From assembly GCA_900769385.1 (NCBI GenBank), contig CAAGGO010000478.1, positions 1-7,851 of the forward strand: a DNA stretch of 7,851 nucleotides, given 5' to 3'. The stretch's first letter is position 1. The number at the start of each line of letters is the position of its first letter. Of this stretch, positions 1 to 7,597 are shown piece after piece. The notes under the pieces are model-generated. The model was not told the origin of the DNA. It saw nothing but the letters and a program-made list of their open reading frames with translations, and searched no databases. The position numbers and the translations under genes were made by a program. Origin of the DNA: Rikenellaceae bacterium (GTDB lineage: Bacteria > Bacteroidota > Bacteroidia > Bacteroidales > UBA932).

Positions 1-795
<795 letters not shown>

Positions 796-803
796 AATCC
801 CTG

Positions 804-1055
804 ATGGAACTGGTAATAATATCTCCAAAAGGTGTTGTCTGCAAGGCAACGGTTGAGAGCGTCTCTCTTCCCGGAGCGGCAGGCAAGTTTACCGTATTGC
901 GCGGTCACGCCCCTTTGGTTTCCGTTCTTGATGCCGGTGATGTCCGCTATCTTGAAAACGGAGCGGAGCACACTGTTGCCGTAAAGGGTGGTTTTGTGCG
1001 TGTGTCCAAAGATAAAATAGAAATTACCGTAGAGACAGATGGCAAGGTTCAGTAA
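804..1055 (+). CDS. atpC: F1Fo ATP synthase epsilon subunit, short form
   Basis: Small central-stalk subunit that joins the gamma rotor to the c ring. The 83 residues match the N-terminal beta-sandwich domain: an opening MELVIISPKGVV strand, the GAAGKFTVLRGHAPLVSVLDAG core (about 24-45), and a VKGGFVRVSKDKIEITVE end (about 60-77). The family is usually about 130-140 residues, with a C-terminal two-helix hairpin that inhibits ATP hydrolysis. Here the protein ends with the sandwich, so that hairpin is absent. Short epsilons are, as I recall, usual in Bacteroidetes, so this is probably not a truncation. It lies 8 nt after atpD, and its last 17 nt overlap atpB in another frame, which suggests translational coupling. 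Confidence 0.95.
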   Translation: MELVIISPKGVVCKATVESVSLPGAAGKFTVLRGHAPLVSVLDAGDVRYLENGAEHTVAVKGGFVRVSKDKIEITVETDGKVQ

Positions 1056-2163
1056 ATATATAAAAGGTAAGGCGGTTGCCTTTGCCGCACTGGTGCTTGC
1101 GCTGTTTATGGTAACGGCGCCCGTAAGGCTCTCTGCGCACGGAGGTGAACAGGAGCAGGAGATTGTGGTTAAGGATATTGTACTTGAGCACATTTCAGAC
1201 AGCTACGAGTGGCATATAGGCAAATTTGGGGAGCACCACGTGGCCATTCCGTTGCCTGTAATCCTTTACAGCCAGCAGCAGGGATGGAAAGTTTTCTCAT
1301 CATCCCACCTGCACCACGGAGAGGTATATGAGGGGTTCACCATTGCCCAGGAGGGGGATTATAAAGGAAAAATAGTGGAGCTTCTTCCCGACGGTTCTTC
1401 AGTTAAACCGTTTGACATTTCCATCACCAAAACTGTTGCGGGACTCCTTATAAACAGTACCATTGTAGTACTGCTCATCCTTGGAGCTGCCAGCCATTAC
1501 AGGAGGAAAAACGTTGATGCACCGGCTCCAAAAGGGTTGACATCAGTTGTGGAGATGCTTGTGGAATCACTTGTAAATGATATCATAAAGCCTTGTGTGG
1601 GTCCTAACTACAGGAAGTTTGCCCCATATCTGCTTACCGCATTTACATTCATATTCATAAACAACCTTATGGGACTTATCCCAATATTCCCTGCAGGTTC
1701 CAACGTTACAGGAAACATTGCTGCTACCCTTGTTCTGGCAGTAGCCACATTCCTGGTAACAAACATTTATGGAAGCAAACATTATTGGAAAGATATACTT
1801 TGGCCCGAGGTTCCAACCTGGCTCAAGGCTCCAATTCCAATTATGCCGGCAATTGAGATAATTGGTCTGTTCACCAAACCGTTTGCCCTTATGATAAGGC
1901 TTTTTGCCAACATTATGGCGGGCCACTCGGTGATATTAATCCTTACCTGTATTGTATTTGTAACGGTTAAGATGGGTGCGGCGGTAAATGCTTCAATGAC
2001 AGTTGTATCTGTGTTCCTTGGAATTTTCATGAACTGTCTTGAGCTGCTGGTGGCATTCCTTCAGGCGTATGTGTTTACAATGCTCTCTTCTGTGTTCATT
2101 GGAATGGCACAGGAGACCGGAGGACATCCGGAGCATAAAGAGCACTCCGGACATGAAAAATGA
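1039..2163 (+). CDS. atpB: F1Fo ATP synthase subunit a with signal peptide and periplasmic N-terminal domain
   Basis: Fo stator subunit forming the two proton half-channels against the c ring in the inner membrane. At 374 residues it is about 100 longer than E. coli subunit a. Residues 1-33 look like a signal peptide: basic start MARFSKYIKGK, hydrophobic stretch 12-29, likely cleavage after A33 (LSA/HG). This supports the ATG at 1039 despite the 17-nt overlap with atpC. Residues 34-132 form a periplasmic domain with a HISDSYEWHI motif and several His. Membrane segments follow from about 133. The basic HYRRK at 153-157 fits positive-inside topology. R287 in RLFANIMAGH is the essential arginine. 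H296 and E335 occupy the positions of E. coli E219 and H245, the known reciprocal swap, and Q342 is kept. The tail is His-rich (H363, 366, 369, 372). It is followed by a 38-nt gap to atpE. Confidence 0.97.
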   Translation: MARFSKYIKGKAVAFAALVLALFMVTAPVRLSAHGGEQEQEIVVKDIVLEHISDSYEWHIGKFGEHHVAIPLPVILYSQQQGWKVFSSSHLHHGEVYEGFTIAQEGDYKGKIVELLPDGSSVKPFDISITKTVAGLLINSTIVVLLILGAASHYRRKNVDAPAPKGLTSVVEMLVESLVNDIIKPCVGPNYRKFAPYLLTAFTFIFINNLMGLIPIFPAGSNVTGNIAATLVLAVATFLVTNIYGSKHYWKDILWPEVPTWLKAPIPIMPAIEIIGLFTKPFALMIRLFANIMAGHSVILILTCIVFVTVKMGAAVNASMTVVSVFLGIFMNCLELLVAFLQAYVFTMLSSVFIGMAQETGGHPEHKEHSGHEK

Positions 2164-2201
2164 TACTTAAATAAAAACTTGAAAATATAAAAACTAGACT
2201 T
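2164..2201 (+). promoter_or_regulatory. A-rich leader upstream of atpE with a 9-nt direct repeat
   Basis: The 38-nt gap between atpB and atpE is strongly A-rich and contains ATAAAAACT twice (2171-2179 and 2187-2195, offset 16 nt). There is no Shine-Dalgarno sequence, no TAnnTTTG element and no hairpin. Bacteroidetes start sites generally favour A-rich unstructured leaders over Shine-Dalgarno pairing. My inference is that this leader raises translation of the c subunit, which is needed in many copies per enzyme. It could instead be an mRNA processing site or plain spacer. Confidence 0.35.
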
Positions 2202-2417
2202 ATGGAAACTATTGGTATTTTGGGCGCAACATTTGGCGCAGCATTGGCAGTTATTGGTGCAGCATTCGGTATTGGTAAAATTGGTAAATCTGCTATGGAG
2301 GCTATTGGAAGACAGCCTGAGGTTGCAGATAAAGTGCGTACATCTATGATTATTGTTGCAGCTCTTATTGAGGGTGTTGCCCTGTTTGCAGTTGCAGTTT
2401 GTTTTATGGCTCTATAA
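2202..2417 (+). CDS. atpE: F1Fo ATP synthase subunit c (proteolipid ring subunit)
   Basis: Each c subunit is a membrane hairpin that carries one proton, and the ring of them turns the rotor. The 71 residues give two helices. Helix 1 has the small-residue stretch GAAFGIGKIG (19-28), the polar loop contains RQP (37-39), and helix 2 carries the proton-binding glutamate E57 in AALIEGVALFAV. The Na+ ligand pattern is missing: the position of the helix-1 Gln of Ilyobacter tartaricus c is I24, and E57 is followed by G rather than S or T. Proton coupling is therefore expected. The only in-frame start is the ATG at 2202, because TAA lies in frame at 2172. It is slightly shorter at the N-terminus than c subunits I recall from Bacteroides. 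It follows atpB after an A-rich gap and precedes atpF by 12 nt. Confidence 0.97.
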   Translation: METIGILGATFGAALAVIGAAFGIGKIGKSAMEAIGRQPEVADKVRTSMIIVAALIEGVALFAVAVCFMAL

Positions 2418-2429
2418 AACCGGATTGCT

Positions 2430-2924
2430 ATGGGACTTTTACAACCCGATTCAGGACTTCTCTTCTGGATGTGCCTAGCCTTTGGGGTGGTATTGTTCCT
2501 GCTGTGCAAGTTTGGATTTCCTATAATTATAAAGGCAATAGAGGAGCGTAAGGAGTTTATAGATTCCTCATTGCAGGAGGCTCAGGATGCCCGCCAGGAG
2601 AGTGTGCAGCTTAAAAAGGAGAGTGCGCACATCATTGAGGAGGCTCAGGAGCAGAGATGGAAAATTCTGGAGAAGGTAAGACAGGAGCAGGAGGAGCTTG
2701 CGGCTCAGTTGAAGGCAAAAGCCCACGAGGAGGCTGCTGCCATCATTGAGAATGCCCGAGCAGAGGGGCAGGCCCAGAAAGAGGCCATTATCCGCGATGC
2801 CCACGCCCAGGTTGTTACCCTTTCTATGGTGGTTGCCCAGAAGATGTTGAGGCATCAGCTGCAGGATGACAAGGCCCAGAGGGAGCTTGCAGAGCGTATG
2901 CTTAAAGAGGTGAATGAATTGTAA
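2430..2924 (+). CDS. atpF: F1Fo ATP synthase subunit b (peripheral stalk)
   Basis: Subunit b forms the peripheral stalk, anchoring F1 to the membrane through delta. The 164 residues show one membrane helix near the N-terminus (about 9-32, GLLFWMCLAFGVVLFLLCKFGF and on), then a long charged helix rich in Glu, Gln, Lys and Ala (about 36-125) typical of the b dimer coiled coil. A C-terminal segment follows, LSMVVAQKMLRHQL onward (131-164), which in the family contacts delta. Length is normal. There is one b gene here and no b' copy, so a homodimer is expected. It lies 12 nt after atpE and 11 nt before atpH, with no Shine-Dalgarno sequence. Confidence 0.96.
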   Translation: MGLLQPDSGLLFWMCLAFGVVLFLLCKFGFPIIIKAIEERKEFIDSSLQEAQDARQESVQLKKESAHIIEEAQEQRWKILEKVRQEQEELAAQLKAKAHEEAAAIIENARAEGQAQKEAIIRDAHAQVVTLSMVVAQKMLRHQLQDDKAQRELAERMLKEVNEL

Positions 2925-2935
2925 ATATCCAAGGT

Positions 2936-3478
2936 ATGTATACAGGATTGATTGCCAAACGTTATGCCGGTGCATTGCTGGAGTTTGCCTGCTCAAATGG
3001 GGAGGCGGAGAAGGTTTATGCCCAGGCACAGGAGTTGGTAAAGTATTTCAGCTCTGACAAGCATATCAAAGCGGAGATATCATCGCCTGTTATCCCTTCA
3101 AGGATAAAGCAGGAGATTCTCTGCAGGGGGGTGGACGGAATGTGCAGCTCTTTGCAGAAGTTCATCTCCCTTGTGTTGAAGCAGGGGAGGGAGCAGTTCC
3201 TGCTGTTTATGCTCCATTCGTTCCTGCAGCTTTACAGGCAGAGGAACGGGATTGCCAATGTGGTCCTTACTACAGCAGCCCCTATCGGGAAGAGTATAGA
3301 GGGTGAGATTGGTGAACTTGTGCGCAAAAATGCCAATTGCAGCAGTGTGCAGGTACAGACAGCTGTGGATGAGAGACTTATTGGCGGTTTTGTATTGAGG
3401 ATTGAAGACAGGCAGATGGATTCCAGTGTTGCCACACAGTTGGCGGAGATTGAGCGTACCCTTTTGGGGGCGTTGTAG
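2936..3478 (+). CDS. atpH: F1Fo ATP synthase delta subunit (OSCP)
   Basis: Delta sits on top of F1 and links the alpha subunits to the b stalk. The 180 residues match the family in length and in both landmarks: the N-terminal helical bundle opening IAKRYAGALLEFA (6-18), and the C-terminal signature DERLIGGFVLRIEDRQMDSS (145-164) followed by LAEIERTLL. The middle region (QKFISLVLKQGREQFL, 74-89) also fits. ATG at 2936 lies 11 nt after the atpF stop, and no better start is visible. It ends with TAG at 3476-3478, and a 77-nt gap containing a GC-rich hairpin separates it from atpA. Confidence 0.96.
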   Translation: MYTGLIAKRYAGALLEFACSNGEAEKVYAQAQELVKYFSSDKHIKAEISSPVIPSRIKQEILCRGVDGMCSSLQKFISLVLKQGREQFLLFMLHSFLQLYRQRNGIANVVLTTAAPIGKSIEGEIGELVRKNANCSSVQVQTAVDERLIGGFVLRIEDRQMDSSVATQLAEIERTLLGAL

Positions 3479-3508
3479 CCGGCCGGTTGGCAATTTGCTT
3501 TTGGGAGA

Positions 3509-3524
3509 GTGCGGGGCACCGCAC
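3509..3524 (+). promoter_or_regulatory. GC-rich hairpin in the atpH-atpA gap
   Basis: GTGCGG and CCGCAC form a perfect 6-bp stem around a GGCA tetraloop. Only a four-T run follows, broken from the stem by AGAG, so it is a poor intrinsic terminator. It sits in the largest gap inside the operon (3479-3555), just upstream of atpA; the gap also opens with the 8-bp palindrome CCGGCCGG at 3479-3486. It could stabilise or define the end of processed atp mRNA segments, or act as a partial attenuator. The structure is visible in the sequence, but its role is inference. Confidence 0.4.
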
Positions 3525-3555
3525 AGAGTTTTAAGAGAATGTAAAATTTAAGATT

Positions 3556-5139
3556 ATGCATAAAGAAAATATAAAGCCTTCTGAGATTACAGATATTCTG
3601 TTGGCCCAGTTGCAGGGTGAGGATCTTGTGGCCAAGTTTGAAGAGGTGGGTACCGTGCTTCAGGTGAGTGACGGCGTAGTACGCATTTACGGCTTGCACA
3701 ATGCCGGTGCAGGTGAGCTTCTTGAGTTTGAGAACGGGATGAAGGCTATTGTTATGAACCTTGAGGAGGATAATGTGGGTGCGGTGCTTTTGGGCCCTAC
3801 TGAGAAGATTGAGGAGGGGGATATTGTAAGGCGTACAGGACGCATTGCTTCCATTATGGTTAGCGAGAAGATGTTGGGCAGGGTTATCAGTCCTCTTGGT
3901 GAGCCGTTGGACGGCAAGGGTGAGATTGGCGGTGAGAAGGTGCAGATGCCTTTGGAGCGCAAGGCTCCGGGTGTAATTTTCCGCCAGCCTGTAAATGAGC
4001 CTTTGCAGACAGGTTTGAAGGTGATTGATGCAATGATTCCTATTGGAAGGGGCCAGAGGGAACTTATCATTGGTGACAGACAGACCGGTAAGACTGCCAT
4101 TGCCCTTGATGCCATCATTAACCAGAGGAAGAGTTATGAGGCAGGCAATCCTATTTTCTGTATTTATGTGGCAGTAGGACAGAAGGCCTCTACTGTGGCT
4201 GCGTTGGTGGAGACTTTGCGCAAGCACGGTGCTATGGATTATACTGTTGTGGTTGCCGCTACTGCTGCTGAGAGTGCTGCGTTGCAGTATTTTGCTCCGT
4301 TTGCGGGTGCTGCAATCGGTGAGTATTTCAGGGATACAGGAAGGCACGCCCTTGTGGTTTATGATGATTTGTCAAAACAGGCGGTTGCTTACAGGGAGAT
4401 TTCACTTGTATTGAGAAGACCGTCGGGAAGAGAGGCATATCCTGGAGATATCTTCTATTTGCATTCAAGGTTGCTTGAGAGGGCTGCCAAGATTATTGCA
4501 AGGGAAGAGGTTGCCCGGAAGATGAATGATTTGCCGGAGTCTTTGAAGGGTAAGGTAAAAGGTGGCGGTTCGCTTACCGCTTTGCCTATTGTTGAGACTC
4601 AGGCGGGTGACGTTTCTGCGTATATTCCTACAAACGTGATTTCAATTACAGACGGACAGATATTCCTGGATGCCAACCTGTTCAACCAGGGTAACAGACC
4701 TGCGGTGGATGTGGGACTTTCAGTTTCCCGTGTGGGTGGTAATGCCCAGATTAAGGCTATGAAGAAGGTGGCCGGTACACTTAAGATTGACCAGGCGCAG
4801 TACAGGGAGCTGGAGGCGTTCTCAAAATTCAGCAGTGATATGGATGCGGTAACTGCAAGCATTCTGGATAAGGGTAGAAAGAATACCCGTTTGCTTGTGC
4901 AGCCGCAGTTCTCACCTATGCCTGTGGAGAAGCAGATTGCTGTTCTGTATTGCGGTACACACGCCCTTATGCGTGATATTCAGCTTGATGATGTTAAGGA
5001 GTTTGAGAAGCTGTTCCTTAAGAGGGTTGAGGCTTCCCATATTCTGGAGCCGTTGCGCAAGGGTGTGATTGATGATGAGATTGGTGAGGAGATTGAGAAG
5101 ATTGCCTCACAGGTTATTGCTCAATTGAAAGATAAATAG
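3556..5139 (+). CDS. atpA: F1Fo ATP synthase alpha subunit
   Basis: Non-catalytic nucleotide-binding subunit of F1 that alternates with beta and supplies the arginine finger to the catalytic site. The 527 residues are complete and of usual length. Domains run from the N-terminal barrel (about 25-95), through the nucleotide-binding domain (about 96-385), to the C-terminal helical domain (about 390-527). Walker A is GDRQTGKT (173-180, with K179 and T180). The Walker B region is [20 protein letters not shown] (265-284). The [25 protein letters not shown] block (287-311) is canonical. The arginine finger is R392 in SVSRVGG. The ATG at 3556 is preceded by an A/T-rich leader without a Shine-Dalgarno sequence. 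A start there gives the usual N-terminus with ITDILLAQL, which interacts with delta. atpG follows after 5 nt. Confidence 0.98.
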   Translation: MHKENIKPSEITDILLAQLQGEDLVAKFEEVGTVLQVSDGVVRIYGLHNAGAGELLEFENGMKAIVMNLEEDNVGAVLLGPTEKIEEGDIVRRTGRIASIMVSEKMLGRVISPLGEPLDGKGEIGGEKVQMPLERKAPGVIFRQPVNEPLQTGLKVIDAMIPIGRGQRELIIGDRQTGKTAIALDAIINQRKSYEAGNPIFCIYVAVGQKASTVAALVETLRKHGAMDYTVVVAATAAESAALQYFAPFAGAAIGEYFRDTGRHALVVYDDLSKQAVAYREISLVLRRPSGREAYPGDIFYLHSRLLERAAKIIAREEVARKMNDLPESLKGKVKGGGSLTALPIVETQAGDVSAYIPTNVISITDGQIFLDANLFNQGNRPAVDVGLSVSRVGGNAQIKAMKKVAGTLKIDQAQYRELEAFSKFSSDMDAVTASILDKGRKNTRLLVQPQFSPMPVEKQIAVLYCGTHALMRDIQLDDVKEFEKLFLKRVEASHILEPLRKGVIDDEIGEEIEKIASQVIAQLKDK

Positions 5140-5144
5140 GTTTT

Positions 5145-6029
5145 ATGGCAGCTTTAAGGGAAATAAAGGAGAGGATTGGGTCTGTAGGGAGTACCCTTAA
5201 GACTACATCTGCAATGAAGATGGTGGCTTCTGCAAAGTTTCGCCGTGTTCAGGGTGGCTCTGCGGCCTTGATGGCGTACGAGAAGAGCCTTTGTGAGACC
5301 TTGAGAGTGCTTTGCGCGGATACATCTGTGCAGTTGCATTCCCCTTATATCCAGCCGCGTGAGAAATGCAGTAGGGTAATTGTTGTTGCTCTCTCTTCAG
5401 ATACCTCATTGTGCGGTGCCTTCAACTCGCAGATTATAAAGGCGGCTGAGGCAACTGTTGCCTCTTTGAAACAAAGTGGTATTGAAAATGTTGCGGTGTG
5501 GCCAATTGGAGAGAAGATGGCCCAGGCTGTGAACAAGTGGGGGTGTGAGGTGTGCAATGATTACAGGAACATCTCTTCCCAGTTGGACAGCGGTGCTGCT
5601 GCAAACATTGCCCAAAGGCTTATGGAGGAGTATGAGAGCGGCAGGGCAGACAGGATCTGCATTGTGTACAACCATTTCCACTCCATGGCCAGACAGGAGC
5701 CAACAGAGGTGATGTTCTTGCCGTTTGACATCTCTACAATGAAGGGTGCCCAGGAGGGAACTGCTGCAGGTGCGTCTGTTGCTGAGGATTATATCTGTGA
5801 GCCTACAAAAGAGGAGATTTTTGCCGCACTGTTGCCGTATATGCTCCGTTGCAGGATGTATGCCTTGCTGCTGAACAGTTCCACTGCAGAGTTTGCAGCC
5901 AGGACCGTTGCAATGCAGACCGCTTCGGACAATGCTCAGGATCTGCTGGATGAACTGAAGTTGGGATACAACAAGCAGAGACAGCAGGCCATTACCGCAG
6001 AGCTGGCGGATATAGCCCAGGCCGAATAA
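5145..6029 (+). CDS. atpG: F1Fo ATP synthase gamma subunit
   Basis: Gamma is the rotor shaft inside the alpha3beta3 head. The 294 residues show both conserved coiled-coil ends. The N-terminal one is LREIKERIGSVGSTLKTTSAMKMVASAKFRR (4-34). The C-terminal one is STAEFAARTVAMQTASDNAQDLLDELKLGYNKQRQQAITAELADI (246-290). The central Rossmann-like domain has SSDTSLCGAFNSQI (84-97), matching the family STDRGLCGGLN motif. ATG at 5145 is 5 nt after the atpA stop, so translational coupling is likely. It is the last gene of the operon, and its stop codon lies in the upstream arm of the terminator. Confidence 0.97.
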   Translation: MAALREIKERIGSVGSTLKTTSAMKMVASAKFRRVQGGSAALMAYEKSLCETLRVLCADTSVQLHSPYIQPREKCSRVIVVALSSDTSLCGAFNSQIIKAAEATVASLKQSGIENVAVWPIGEKMAQAVNKWGCEVCNDYRNISSQLDSGAAANIAQRLMEEYESGRADRICIVYNHFHSMARQEPTEVMFLPFDISTMKGAQEGTAAGASVAEDYICEPTKEEIFAALLPYMLRCRMYALLLNSSTAEFAARTVAMQTASDNAQDLLDELKLGYNKQRQQAITAELADIAQAE

Positions 6030-6065
6030 AAAATAGAGTGATCCGTTTGGGTCACTCTATTTTTT
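6028..6065 (+). terminator. Intrinsic terminator of the atp operon
   Basis: A perfect 14-bp inverted repeat, AAAAAATAGAGTGA (6028-6041) against TCACTCTATTTTTT (6052-6065), can be extended inward by TCC/GGG (one wobble pair) to leave a GTTT loop at 6045-6048. The downstream arm ends in a run of six T. The left arm includes the last two bases of the atpG TAA stop. The A tract mirrored by the T tract means it could also stop transcription coming from the right on the minus strand. Confidence 0.9.
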
Positions 6066-6077
6066 GGTGTATTTTTG
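6046..6077 (+). promoter_or_regulatory. Predicted Bacteroidetes-type promoter for radA, overlapping the atp terminator
   Basis: TATTTTTG (6070-6077) fits the Bacteroidetes -7 consensus TAnnTTTG. TTTG at 6046-6049 lies 20 nt upstream, the expected spacing for the -33 element. The -33 motif falls in the loop of the atp terminator hairpin. Transcription would begin a few bases after 6077, giving a leader of only about 10-15 nt before the radA ATG at 6096. Both motifs are short and T-rich DNA can match by chance, so this rests on the pair plus spacing plus position. Confidence 0.55.
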
Positions 6078-6095
6078 TTCAAAGGAGAAATTTTT

Positions 6096-7511
6096 ATGGC
6101 AAAGATCAAGAAAGCGTGGTTTTGCACGGCGTGCGGAAATGAGAGTCCAAAATGGATGGGAAAATGTCCTGCCTGCGGAGAGTGGAACAGTATGGTGGAG
6201 GAGATTGTAAACAAGTCTCCCGACAATTCATCCCTTACTTCCCGCGCACAGTCATTCCTCCAGAATGCCGGCAATGCCAAACCCCAACCCCTTCCCCAGA
6301 TTGAGAGCGGACAGGAGAGCAGGATAATTCTGGGAGAGGAGGGCAATATTGCCGGGGAGAACCTGTCGGGAAGAGGAAATGAACTTGACAGGGTACTTGG
6401 AGGGGGAATGGTGAAAGGTTCCCTTGTGCTGATTGGAGGGGAACCGGGTATTGGAAAATCTACTCTAAGTTTGCAGATTCCGCTGATGAACAACAGTTTG
6501 CGTACTCTTTACGTTTCTGGTGAGGAGAGTGCAAAACAGATAAAGATGCGTGCGGAGAGACTTGGAGGGGTGCACGAAAATTGCCTTGTGCTTTCCGAGA
6601 CTTTATTGGAGAATATCCTCAATGAGGCTCGCAATACCCAGCCTCAGCTGCTTATAATTGATTCTATCCAGACCATTTATTCGCAGAATATAGAGTCTTC
6701 TGCAGGAAGCGTTTCCCAGGTGAGGGAGTGTGCGGCGTCATTGCTCCGCTATGCCAAGGAGACCGGTACTCCGGTGATTCTGATTGGACACATTACCAAG
6801 GACGGTACCATTGCAGGACCTAAGGTGCTTGAGCATATTGTGGATGTGGTGCTGCAGTTTGAGGGTGATACACGCCACGCGTACAGGATTTTGCGAAGCA
6901 TAAAGAACCGTTTTGGCTCTACTGCAGAACTGGCGGTTTACCAGATGTGTTCAGACGGCCTTAAGGAGGTGCTTAATCCGTCTGAGATGTTTATCCCTAT
7001 GCACGGGGAGAATTTGAGCGGCATAGCTGTTGCGGCAATGCTTGACGGAAGCCGTCCCTTCCTTATTGAGGTGCAGGCTCTGGTAAGTACTGCAGCTTAC
7101 GGTACGCCCCAGCGCTCTGCTACAGGATTTGATGTGCGCAGGATGAATATGCTGCTGGCGGTGCTTGAGAAGAGGGTGGGATTCAAGCTCTCACAGAAAG
7201 ATGTGTTCCTTAACATTGCCGGTGGCCTGAAGGTTGCAGATCCTGCCTGTGATATGGCAATTGTGGCTGCAATACTCTCTTCCAATTTTGATGAAAATAT
7301 CCCTGCCGGCTGTGCTTTTGCCGGTGAAATTGGCCTGAGCGGTGAGATACGCCCGGTAAGCCAGATAGAAAAAAGGATTGCAGAGGCCGCAAAACTGGGT
7401 ATGGAAAAGATATTTGTTTCTGCCTTCAACAAGCCGCAGGGAAAGCCACACAAAGGGTTGCAGGTTGTACAGGTTGGAACAGTTGCGGAACTTGTAAAAC
7501 AGATATTCTAA
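6096..7511 (+). CDS. radA: DNA repair protein RadA/Sms (branch-migration ATPase)
   Basis: RadA is a RecA-like hexameric ATPase that promotes branch migration and processing of recombination intermediates. The protein is complete at 471 residues, close to the usual length. From the N-terminus it has a C4 zinc finger (C10, C13, C24, C27; CTACG and CPACG), Walker A GGEPGIGKST (114-123, K121), Walker B LLIIDS (185-190), the RadA-specific KNRFG motif (270-274), and a Lon-protease-like C-terminal domain (about 290-471) with the DPACDMAIVAAILSS helix. I chose the ATG at 6096: it puts the MAKIKKAWFC N-terminus in register with the family. An earlier TTG at 6075 in frame would add seven residues but overlaps the predicted -7 element. 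AAAGGAG at 6081-6087 would be a good Shine-Dalgarno sequence, which is uncommon in this phylum. It is a separate unit from the atp operon; no clear terminator follows it. Confidence 0.97.
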   Translation: MAKIKKAWFCTACGNESPKWMGKCPACGEWNSMVEEIVNKSPDNSSLTSRAQSFLQNAGNAKPQPLPQIESGQESRIILGEEGNIAGENLSGRGNELDRVLGGGMVKGSLVLIGGEPGIGKSTLSLQIPLMNNSLRTLYVSGEESAKQIKMRAERLGGVHENCLVLSETLLENILNEARNTQPQLLIIDSIQTIYSQNIESSAGSVSQVRECAASLLRYAKETGTPVILIGHITKDGTIAGPKVLEHIVDVVLQFEGDTRHAYRILRSIKNRFGSTAELAVYQMCSDGLKEVLNPSEMFIPMHGENLSGIAVAAMLDGSRPFLIEVQALVSTAAYGTPQRSATGFDVRRMNMLLAVLEKRVGFKLSQKDVFLNIAGGLKVADPACDMAIVAAILSSNFDENIPAGCAFAGEIGLSGEIRPVSQIEKRIAEAAKLGMEKIFVSAFNKPQGKPHKGLQVVQVGTVAELVKQIF

Positions 7512-7516
7512 ATCTC

Positions 7517-7528
7517 TTGCAATTGCAA
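7517..7528. repeat. 12-bp perfect palindrome just after the radA stop
   Basis: TTGCAATTGCAA reads the same on both strands and starts 6 nt after the radA TAA. With no loop it is a poor hairpin but a possible site for a dimeric DNA-binding protein, or part of a recombination site given the integrase downstream. Not seen elsewhere in the window at full length. Confidence 0.5.
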
Positions 7529-7597
7529 AATAATCATTTATCTCTGGAAAAATCTAACGAATGAGGGAAAATAATGATGGCGGCACTGGTGTTCAAT

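Noticed and set aside
2202..2417. Na+-coupled c ring
   Set aside because: The helix-1 Gln position is Ile (I24) and the carboxylate E57 is followed by Gly, so the Na+ ligand set is absent.
3232..4347. 371-codon open frame on the minus strand across the atpH-atpA junction
   Set aside because: It runs antisense to two certain genes and through their gap. Its product is a Leu/His/Ser/Thr-rich jumble without domains, as expected from the complement of a biased coding strand.
6075..6095. TTG at 6075 as the radA start
   Set aside because: It adds seven residues absent from the family pattern and coincides with the predicted -7 promoter element; ATG at 6096 gives the canonical N-terminus.
5936..6493. 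185-codon minus-strand frame over the end of atpG and start of radA
   Set aside because: It would be transcribed through the strong terminator stem and opposes the conserved radA zinc finger and Walker A coding; Pro/Ser-rich product without family features.
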